This document shows positions 1 through 10,200 of a DNA stretch of 64,000 nt, in pieces. Every line of letters starts with the position of its first letter. Positions within the stretch are counted from its first letter, which is position 1. This DNA comes from Sitta carolinensis (lineage: Eukaryota > Chordata > Aves > Passeriformes > Sittidae), in the NCBI GenBank assembly GCA_032173965.1, contig CM063295.1, positions 2,666,001-2,730,000 of the forward strand. The letters run 5' to 3'. A model generated the notes under the pieces. The model worked only from the letters and a program-made list of their open reading frames with translations. It ran no database searches and had not been told where the DNA came from. The translations under genes were made by a program, and so were the position numbers.

Positions 1-829
1 CAAAGGAGCTGCACAGAGCCGGGGCTGTGCTGCAGCAGCAAGGCCTGGGCTGGCCGAGGGCAGGATGGGGCGAGCACCAGCACAGCCTCAGCTTCCTTGC
101 AGCCGAGTAAGCCCAGGCCTCGCAGGGCTGCCTGCTGGCCCTGCATGAGCCACAAACTGGCATCAATGACCCCCTGGTGCAGCGCCCTCCCGCTGCCCCC
201 CCTGAGACACAGAAGCTGATAAAAGATGCAGGATCTTCAGCTTTAATGCCTCCCTCCCCATTATGGCTCTCCTGAAGAGAGCCCTGCCTAAAGCTGGAGC
301 TTGGCCCAGGGCTCTGGGCATGTCTGCACCAGGCACACAGGAGCCAGCCCTCTGCAGAACTGCAGCACCCTCCTGGGCAGCAATCCCTTCTCCACAGGGA
401 CACGCAGCAGTGTGCAGGCTGTGGGATGCCAGCACCCAGCCTGCCACCCTGACTCTGAGCTGGTCCTCGCTCTGCGGGAAGCTCCCAGACCCTTCTAATC
501 CCTTGGGGATTTACTCAGTTGCAAGGAAGCTCAGGAGGAGAAAAATACACCCATCCTACCACGTCCAGCAGCTGAGCCTGCCAAGGAGGCCACTGATGAC
601 TCCTTCCAAATGGCTCAATGATCTTCACAGCCCCTTTGGAGCAGGGTCACCCCTTCCACGGTGGTGGGGTGAGGGCAGCTCTACCCCACGGCGCTCCAGA
701 GCCATCCATGCCAGGAAAACGGGGCAGGGTGCCGGGAAAGCGCAGAGCAGCCGGGGTCTGATGGATGGCTGTACACTTTGGGTGAGTTCTGCAGTACCTG
801 TATGTTTCACATTTACATAAGAGCACTGT
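1..829. other. Downstream flank of AXIN1, no gene recognised
   Basis: GC-rich sequence past the AXIN1 poly(A) site. In mammals the neighbour on this side is PDIA2, but I see no thioredoxin-fold motif (CGHC) or ER-retention tail in any frame. The open frames here have no recognisable similarity. An ATTAAA on the minus strand at 247-242 could be a distal AXIN1 poly(A) signal. Confidence 0.5.
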
Positions 830-1163
830 GACATTGGAAATATTTTCCTTTTATTACAATATATCAAAAATATGCAGCTTTAGTAAACAAGGTCATATTA
901 CACTTTCTAATGCACTGTACAATGCTACATTACACTTATATTCGGTATGGAGAGGGAGCCCAGGCTCCCACTGGCAGGTTTGTGGGGTGAAAGGGCATCC
1001 ACAGGCATCCTGGAGCGTGCCCAGATCCGTGCTGGAAAGCGGAGCGCCACCCTCTGCCCTGGGCTCGCCCGGTGCCCGTGGTGGCAGCACCGCCAGCGTC
1101 TGCCCCAGGCCTTCTCCTCCGGTCCCAGAGTCCTTCACAGTCCTGTCCTCACTGCCCTGGAGC
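830..1163 (-). other. AXIN1: AXIN1 3' UTR (proximal poly(A) form)
   Basis: Sequence from the TAG stop to about 15-25 bases past an AATAAA hexamer. The distal part around 840-945 is AT-rich and contains TGTA elements. The right boundary is fixed by the stop codon. The left boundary is inferred from the hexamer and is good to perhaps 15 bases. A longer transcript cannot be excluded, since an ATTAAA lies further on at 247-242. Confidence 0.75.
850..855 (-). terminator. AXIN1: Polyadenylation signal AATAAA for AXIN1
   Basis: On the minus strand the sequence reads ttgtaataaaagg, a canonical AATAAA preceded by a TGTA element. It lies about 310 bases past the stop codon. Downstream on the minus strand is a T/G-containing stretch (ttatgtaaatgtg) suitable for a downstream element. 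No better hexamer occurs between the stop codon and this site. Confidence 0.75.
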
Positions 1164-1290
1164 CTAATCAATCTTCTCCACCTTCCCGATGATCTTCTCT
1201 TCGAAGATGGGCAGGATGGTGTCATCCTCCCGCACCTCCTCGAAGACCACACCACAGTCGAACTCGTCACTCACTTTCTTAAAGTAATAC
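1164..1290 (-). CDS. AXIN1: AXIN1 last coding exon: second half of DIX domain and stop
   Basis: The exon starts after a T-rich tract, gttttttttcag, completes Arg, and reads [41 protein letters not shown] and TAG at 1166-1164. It finishes the DIX fold. The KVEKID tail matches the C-terminal lysine motif that has been reported as a SUMO acceptor in mammalian axin (KVEKVD). The 3' UTR follows without interruption. Confidence 0.97.
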
Positions 1291-4200
1291 CTGAAAAAAA
1301 CAGAAACGTGGAGGAGGGAGAGGGAAAAAAAAGCAGGTGAATGGTCATAGGGCACCATGATCCCCAAAGCTGGGTACAGCACTTCCATGGCTCTCTGAGC
1401 TCGTGGAGCACAGAACTCTACTCCCCCAGACACGGAGAGAATTGAGGCCACACTCCTGCCCCTGCCCTCAACAGTGACCACAAAAAGCAGTCAGGATCCA
1501 TGTTAGCATGGTCAGGAGCTCCAGCCCGGAATCCAAGCCCATTCACAGCTCTCCCAAAAGCAGTGGCTGAGGCACTTATGTTGGTGGAGCATTTCTAAGC
1601 AGGGTTTCCCATGGCACCTCCTACTTGGAAGTGAGAACTTGGAGAGCTCCCTGCCCCATGTCTGACTGCTCCGTGACTCCTGACTCTGGCAGGACCCAAC
1701 CTCCCTGTCCTCGCCAAAGGGAACTTTAAGAGGAGCAAAACCAGCTCGGAATTCAGAAGGGTCATCACTGAGCACTGACTGCACCTGCCCAGGAACCCAC
1801 GGGGCAGCTCAGCAGCTCCTGCTGGAGGTGCAAACCATGATGCAGGACATTTCTGCTACAAAACCCAACCTCCCTCACCCCTGCTAACCTGCCTCTTCAT
1901 CAGCCAAGGTGCCCTGGCCATGCTGCCACCTCCCCACCACAGCACTCCCTGAAGAACCCTCCTGACCCACCTCCACCAACCCTCCCTTGGTGGGGGCAAG
2001 GCCACTGCGTCCTGGCAGGGGCATCTGGCAGGTGTCACCAACAGCTGCTGGCAGCTTCCTCCAGGTGGGGAGCAGCCCTTACCTGTAGTTCCCTTTCTTG
2101 GTCAGCAGCTCCTTGAACTGTCCCAGCGTCACCACGCGCCCCTTGACCAGGGTGCGGTAGGGGATGGGCTCCCCGCAGAAGTAATAGGCCACCACGATGT
2201 TCTCACAGGGTTGGGAAGTGCCACTGCCTGGCCTCTTCTGGGGCTTCAACCTGCTGTGCACAGACACAAGGGACTGCTCAGGGCCAGCCCAGGGGGCTCA
2301 GAGCTGCAGGGTGAGGGGAGTGGGTCAGAGCTCCCCTGATGGGCAGGGCAGTCTCGGAGCATCGCCTGCTCCTACCAGCAGCTCTCCTGGCATGCAGACA
2401 CACACCAAGAGTGGTCAAGGAGCACTTGGAAAGGCTGCACGAGGCCAGGACACAACTACAAAGAGGCTGCAGGTTCTAACTCAGCTCCTTTGTGCTGTCT
2501 CCAGGCTTTGAGAGGGCATGGCCTTCCCCACAGCATGGTTTGGGGAGTGACTGGCAGAGCCCCCCAGGCCAAGGCAGCAGAGCCAGGTCACCATCATCAC
2601 CATCATCACCATCACCATCACCATCTCACCATCATCACCATCTCACCATGGTCCTGGGGCACATCAGCACCCAGGGCTGCAGCACCATCCCACAGGGCAC
2701 GATCATGCAGACACTGCCCAGGCTGCTCGGGATTGCTGCCACCATGGCCAGCACAGCCCATGGTTTTGCAGTGGCCCGTATCTGCAGGCAGGATGTTCCT
2801 GCACTCCACAGCTCTCCTGGGCACCTCTCCCAGAGTATGTGGGGTCTGAGGGGATGGAGCTCCCAGCATGGCACATCCTGGAGCCTCTGCTGCCTGTCCT
2901 GTCCATGCAGGGTGCCAAGGCAGCTGCCATCCCCAAAACCTCTGTGACTTTACACCTCCTGTGTTTTCCCAGCTCTCAGAAAGCTGGTCTGTTCTTTGCT
3001 TCCAGCCCACACACCAGGTTCAGCTATGTAGTGCCATCACTAGACTGAAACCGTCAGCCCAGCCCTCAACCCATTTTCAGAGACAGACAAAAGCAACAAT
3101 AATTCAGCTCAGGGTACTTTGCCCTTCTGCAGAACCTTTCATCTGGGATGCTGAAAACGCTGCACAAACATTGGAGCAGCCTACACAAATTGCTACCTTG
3201 GCACGCGTGGTCCGAGCCAGAGGCAGCCTTCCCTTTCAAAGTCACGTAAAATACATTTGGCAGCTTTAAAAAAAATTATTTTAAAAGCACACTGGATAAA
3301 AAAAGATGATTTTGTATTTACATGACTGGAAAGTTGCTGTAAAAACCTTAGAACCTGCCAAGCACATGAGGTAATCGCAGTTTTGGAAATGACTCTGACC
3401 TTAACCTTTAAACAGTGGCTGGCGGGCAGAGCACCTTTTCATGGTGTGCCCACCTAAACACTGGCACTGCAAACCAACACCAGGCACAGCCTTTCCACCT
3501 CTTCCTACAGGCATGAGAGGTCTAAAGTTCACCTGAACAATGTTCCGGGTGCCTGCTCTGCCTGGGAGACCTTTGGAGAAGATGCAGTGTTCTGAGAGGC
3601 AAGGGTCTGCTCCTGGTGCCAGCAGAGCTCAGAGCCTCTCCCATCCCTGTATCAAAATACAGGATGCCCTTTAGCTAGAAAAACATTAAGGAATTGAGTC
3701 ATCCTTGGAAAAAATAATATGAGGCATTTAAAGGAAAAATGGGTCATAAATTCAGGCAAATTCTGTGAATCCTGTGAGCCAGAAGTTAATTGAAGGGGTT
3801 TGGAAAACCTCAAAGTCCCTAAGCTTCTCTTAATCCTGCTAGAGACAAGTCATGACTAAGAGAGGGCTGCTGTGTGCCTGGGGACACGGCGACGAGCCTG
3901 GCACAGGAGCAGAGCTGCTTCCTCAGGGCTGCTGCTCTCCTCTGCCTGGGGAGATGGAGAGGACAGGACAGCCCTGAGCTCTGCTGGGGCACAAGCAAGA
4001 GGGGACAGTGCCAGTGGCTGGGAGTGCCCTTCCTCCTGCTGAGCACTTCACACCTGAAAGGCCATTCCTGAATGTACACAGCCTGGCTCCAGTGAGATGT
4101 GCCCTGAAAATGATGCCTGAAGCAATGCCCAGAAATGATCCTGACAGTCAAAGCGGGGAGACTGAGTGGTATTTAGTTCCCTAAGCCTTCCTTTTTTCCC

Positions 4201-7200
4201 TTTTTGAAAATGGGTGCTATGTTTTCCCTTTTGCAGTCAGTGGGAACTTGTTCAGACTGCCATGACTTCTCAGATATGGACAGTGGCTGAGACACTTCAC
4301 CAGTGCCCTGAAGACCTGAGCACCTTCAGGTTCTTTAGATGGTCTCTAACTTCATCTTCTCCTACTGTGGGTGGTTCTTTTTTCTCCCAGTCCCTGCCTT
4401 TGTCTGACTCGGGTGCTGGGGTTGGAGAATTCACTGGTGAAGACCAAAGCAAAAAAGCCATTGAGCACCTCAGCCTTCTGCATGCCCCAGGCAACCAGCT
4501 CTCCCACCTCCTCCCAGACAGGGCCCACATTTTCCACATTTCTTTTATTAGCAATACAACAAGAGAAGATTTTCCTGTTGCTTTACTTCTATGAGCAGAA
4601 CTCACACACCCCCCAAACTACAGCCACAGACCTCAAGCAGGCTGAAGCAGAGGTGATGAATATGGAATCACTGAAAATGTAATTTTCCAAGAGCTCCTCT
4701 CAGGAGAATGAAACAACACAATTGTCTCCTGTTTCGTCATTGCCAAGAGATCTCCTGAGACCTTGGCTTGCACATAAAGACCATCAGAGCAACTCTGAAC
4801 CCTGCCTCATTAAATCTGCCACCTGCACCCATCTCCTGGGGGCCAGTGTGACCCAGAAATACTGCCAGGTACCACACCCTGCCCATTCTCAGCTCACCTT
4901 CCATTGCTGTGTTTGTCACAAGCAGCACTCATCCCCCTCACTGCATCTGCACCCCTGTCCTGACTGCAGCTGTGTACCCACCAATGCTGGGACAGGGAAC
5001 CCAGCCTGGCTGGCAGCACCAAAACAACCTTGCTGTGATGCAGAGGTGTCCAGCTTTGGAAAGTTCAAAGTGCCCCCAGCAGATGTTACCTCAGCAGCTA
5101 TCCCAGCTACCAGCTCTGCTCCTCTTCCAATTTTGAGCCAACATGATTAATTCCAAAGTGGTCTCATGCGAAATGTTCTCCCTGCTTGCAAAAAATCCTT
5201 TCTCTGAGGAGCTGGTATTAATTACTTCAAACCAGCTGTGAAATGTGAGACTGAGCTATAGGAAATGGCTCAAAACCTGTGTGTCCATGGAAAAACCTGA
5301 TGGCCACTGGCACTTCAATGCTGGGCATGGGTGTGCTGCTGGATCTGCAGGTCATTAGTACTGGAGAGTCAATCCTGAATTGCTTGGCAGCAGCAGCCAG
5401 GTCACTATCTCAGAGATCAGGATCATTCCAAATGCTGTGAAACAGGGAGAGAAATGCTTTTCCTGGAATTCCCAGCACAGTCCCAGCAGGTGCCTCATTG
5501 ATTTGCAGTGGGGCAGTGCTGGGGTGGGAGCAGGGCTGCTGGCAGTGGGCAGTTTGGTGGGGAAGGCCACTGCTGGGAGGGCTGTGCCAGAGGGGAGTGG
5601 CTGGAGAGCTGGACAACTGTGCTGGCAAGGCCAGTCTGGCTGTAGAAAGCTGGCACAGTGTGCTCTCCACCCACAGCCAGCTCAACTGGGGCCTCAAGGA
5701 CACCTCTGGGCTCACCTCCACCTCTCTGTGCCACCCAAGGCTATTGACAAACCTGGGACACTGGCTCCAATTTCCCAGAGCTCTTCCAAGCTCCTGGCTG
5801 AAATAAATGGTGTTTCCATGGGAGCTCCTCTCTCAGTTTCAACTTTATTTTCATTGAGCTGTGGGATTTATTTCCAGGCAGGCTCCTGGGCTAACCAGAG
5901 CAGGAGCTTTCTAAAAACTACAGCTCAGGTGTGCCTCACCACCCAATCCTACCAAAATCCAGCATCCAAAGATTTCCATCCAGAAATCTTTGGCTCCCTG
6001 AGGACCAGTGTATCAATTTTTGCCTGCTACTGGACACAGACAGATCTACTTTTCACAAGCAGTTCCCCACTGGTCATTGTCTCTCTGGTTTTCCAGGGTG
6101 ATCCCTGCATCACTGGGAGAAGAGCCCCATGGAGAAGCAGTGGAAGCCCAGCACTGGGGCTGCTCAGCCCATCCTGCTGCTGGCATGCCTGTCATTTACC
6201 ACACACCATGGGCTTCCCCTGCAAGCCACTCTTAAAATACAGGCCTAATTATTGTCAGAATATAATTGCATAGCCCAGGCTGCTGATTTCAAAGGGTGTA
6301 CAGACATTTCTGGGGAAGGTGCATGAATTTAGTACCACTATAAATGACTCTGCTAATAAACCCTATCCAATTACACACGCTGAAAGGTAGAACATATAAA
6401 CTTGGCTTAACCTGGTTTGGGAAAGCCCTCTAATTACCTGGCTTTCAATCAATGCTCTGACATGAATACACAGAAATCTGCTACGTGGTCACTGCAAGCA
6501 AAAATAACTGGGGCTTACCAATTAAGAGCTCCCTTTTAAATTACATTTGTGTTTCTACAAGTCAAACTGCAAAGTGTCAAGTTTTCAGAGGACAGCTGGA
6601 GAGCTGTGAAAGGTTTTTAATGGACAAAGTGCTTTTAGCTGTTAACAGTAATTATCTAGCACTTCCAAAACGCTTTTCACCAGAGAGTTCCACATGCCTT
6701 GCAAATGATGTCCCCTGAATGATAACACAGAGCAGGAAAATGAGCCCTGCAATAGCCATTAAGCTGAGTCACAGAAGGATGCAGTGACTTGGATATGGCC
6801 ATGCAGAGTCAGAGCTGCTGCAGGAGGGCTCCAGCACAGAGCTCTCATCCAGAGGCCACCAGCGGCCTTTGCTGGAAGCTTGTGCAAGATAGAGATAAAG
6901 AGCAAAGACAGATTTGTTTTCTGCACTCAATTCTGCTGCATCCTGATGAATTCTGCTCCTGCACCAAGCTCTGAAGTCACTGTGTGACTGTGAATGAGAG
7001 GAGAGCCAGCGAGCACCAGGGGAGAGAGCTCTCCCAACCCTTTCTAGACATGCTCCCTCTGCCCAGCCCCTTCCCACCCTGCCAGGAGCATTTCCAACCC
7101 CACCATCCAAGGTCATGGCCTCAAGGTGGGTTTTTAGCATTTGCACCACCATGTCAGAGGGATTGAGGCAAATTCTCTGACCTGTCTGCATGCTGGAGAC

Positions 7201-10200
7201 GACAGCAGGGAACACGGCCATCCCTCAGAGCAGTCCCTCCCAGCCCTCCCACACACAATCAGACCTTATCATCATACCTTTGCTTCAGGGGGAGTTTTCC
7301 AGCCCTTTTTTCCTCTTCTTCCAACCTCCTGCGAGCTTCCTCCAGCTGGGTGAGAGGGTTGGGGGCTGGGTTGGGTGGCATGGTAGGATCTTGAATGAAG
7401 GGGTGAGAAGGCTGGACGACGTTTCGGAGCTGGGCGCTGACCCACGGGTGCACGGTCACCGGCCGCTCGATGGACAGGGGCCGGACCACGTCGTGGGACA
7501 GCTGCTTCTTAGCACCTGAAGAGCTACACACAAACACCAAGGTTTTACACAGCCCACTGAGATGTGCTGCACAGACACACAGTCATTCCCAGATGGACCT
7601 GCTGCTCGACACAGGCACCACTGGGAAGCTCCTCACAGCACGGCTTTCAAGGGAGAGGGTGTGCAGCATCAAAATCTAAAAGATTTTGAGCAAGTCCTTA
7701 GGCATCAGGGTGAGCAGCCCAACCCTGAAACAAACCCCACAGTAAGTGTGAGGGTTCCTATCAATCCCATACATAAAAATAAACTCAGGAAAAGGCAGCT
7801 CCATCTTCTATGGCATTCTCCCACAAGATGCCCTCCCATGCCTACCACATGCCACGTTATCCACCCTGAAACCACAGCAGCAATTTCTAAGCTTCCCCAG
7901 GGGCTGCAACTTCCTGCCGTGGCCATGAGTTATCCTTCAGAAACAACTGCACTCATAGCCTCTGAGTAAGGGTCTAAAACCTTGTGTGGTGGATTTTTGC
8001 CTTCCCAAGATGTCTGGGAGGGAGGCAGACTGCTGGCACATCTCCCCCAGGCAGAGGCTGCAATATGAGAATGTGCTTATCCCTCACTCTGCCAGCCCTT
8101 ACCCATGGTTTGTTTTCTTATGCCTGCTGATCTCCTTCTCCCCTTCTATGATCCACTGAAGGATCTTCTGGTTTTTCTCCACATCTTCAGGAGATCCTGG
8201 CATCTCGTAGTTGGCACCATCACTTTTCCCTGAATCGGTCTTCTTAACATTCCTTTTTGAGAGCAGACTTGCTTTCCCACTGCAAGAACAAAGCTTGGGA
8301 CATTAGTGCTTTGCTTATGCCAACCACCAGAGGGGCAGAGGATGGACATATCTATCTCCAGACATGGACACATCTATCTCCAGACATTTTCCACAGCTCC
8401 CTGCGCTACCAAAGCTCAAACCACCCGTCCCACAGTTCAGGCTAAGAGTAAGACTACCTAGACCTGGGCACAGCAGCTTCTCTGCCCAACCTGTGGGAAG
8501 AAGGAGGTTTTCCTCTGGCCAAATGAGCCATGGCAAGATCTCCCACCTTGAGAAGGGTTGTGTTAAATCCTCAGCTCTTTGCTCAGAGCAGGAGGTTATC
8601 CATGGTCTGTCTCTCCATGCCTGACCACTGCTTGAAACCTGGGTCCTTCCTATCACCCTCAGATTCACTGAGACCCCAAACTCTCACTTGCCATGCCCAG
8701 AGTTTGCTCCTCACCCTCAACTGAACAAGGCTTCACCTCATGGTGGAAGATCACATCCTAGCAGGGTGGGCTGCCTCCCAGGGGAAGCCCAGCCACCTCA
8801 CCCACCACAGCCAGAGGGAAGCCAGGCAGCAGCCAACATTCTGGCTACACCTGTGGCTGCAGCAAAGGCTCCTGCAGGAACACCATGGCACACACAGCCA
8901 TGTGCCCAGCCAAGCAGCCCCATGCTCAGGAGGCCATGCAGAATTCCCCAGTGCTGGCCTGTCATTCCATGAGACTCCCACTGTCCTGATCATCCACCTG
9001 CTTTACTGCACAGGACCTTGCTCCTGCATGATCACTAACACACAGAGGAAAAACAATCTGAACACCACAGAGGAGCAGCAGTCCTCAGATAGCTTTGCTG
9101 ATTTTTTTTTTTGGAAAAAGCTTGGAGAGGAATTGCTGCAGATCTACAAAGGTAGGGCAAGCCGACAACTTCTCTGCTTCTCCCAACGTAAGGACTACTG
9201 GGTATCAAATGCAACTCTGCAGCATCAGGTTAATGCTGTTTTCTGCAGGTTGTCACTGAGCCACAGACACAGTCACGGGGGCTAGGGGAACAGCACACCA
9301 GCTGGGTTCAACAAAGAGTCAGAGAAGCCACCCCAAGAGACTGCTGGCTGCCAAACAAGACCATTTGAATGCAAACCCTTGTCTTGTGAAGCTTCTAATT
9401 CAGGGACTGCCAGGAACTGGGAGTTTGTGCCAGAGGAAGGACAGCTCTGAGTGTGCCCTTTAAAAATCTCATTAAATATAAGCTGTAGCTGCTGCTAGAA
9501 GGAAGTCTTGTGTCTAGATGGGGCTTTGGGTTGGCCCAGCATGGCCCTGCTCATCTCTGTTGAAGCAACAACCCTTTCCTTGTACAAACATGGTGGATTT
9601 AAGTGCCTCTCTCTCCTGAAGAGCAGGTTGGTTTGGCTACCTCTGCACTTTGCCTCCCTCCTGCCACCCCAGAAAGCCAATCCTGACTGCCTCCACTAAC
9701 TGTCCCACCCCTGGTACACTGCAAAGAAACATCCCAAAGCTCAGCCCTGGGGAGCCAGACACACTCAGGGTGAGCACAGCTCTACCCTGTGGCTGCTCCA
9801 TTCCCATCCCTTACCGTGGGCAGCCCCAAGCTGCACTCCCACCTTTGAAGCCACCCTGTAACAGGACCAGCAAAACCTGCCACAGAAAAGGAGCTCCCCC
9901 CTCTCCCTGCAGCATGGAAGGGATGGAGGAATTCAAATGGCCAAGGAAAGATGGACAACAGACTGTAATGCAGACAAATGGCTTTTCTGGGCACGGAGGG
10001 TGCCCTACCCTGGAGAACAAGCCCTTGGGATTGCACTGCAGAGTCTATTGCTTTGTTAGGATGAGAAAGGAGCCCTTCTGGTGAATGGGTTCAGCCTTGC
10101 AAATAAGGTAGAGTTTTTTTGTCCTCTCATAAACACCTTTAGACACCTCTTTCTATTACCCAGACCTTGAGACACAGCTCCAATATCAAACTCCTGGTGC

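Larger units (their letters stand above)
2254..7277 (-). other. AXIN1 intron between exon 8 and the first DIX exon
   Basis: A 5.0 kb intron. It holds a CACCAT-type simple repeat near 2588-2650, a decayed CR1 reverse-transcriptase fragment at 4190-4600, and an unexplained long open frame on the plus strand at 5380-6273. The interval 3270-3820 and most of 6280-6720 are AT-rich with nothing recognised. The mammalian optional exon encoding the MELSETE motif should lie here. I found no sequence that could encode that motif on the minus strand. Confidence 0.8.

Noticed and set aside
1..829. Possible 3' end of the neighbouring PDIA2 gene
   Set aside because: Synteny makes it plausible, but no thioredoxin motif, KDEL-like tail or exon structure could be recognised.
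828..1340. 170-codon plus-strand frame over the last AXIN1 exon
   Set aside because: It is antisense to the conserved DIX-coding exon and 3' UTR. The conserved protein is on the minus strand.
2490..2849. Plus-strand open frame with a run of about 13 histidines
   Set aside because: The histidines are one reading of the CACCAT simple repeat, in an AXIN1 intron and on the opposite strand. A second frame over the same repeat reads as serine-proline.
4214..4682. Plus-strand open frames at 4214-4594 and 4371-4682
   Set aside because: They are antisense readings of a decayed CR1 reverse-transcriptase fragment.
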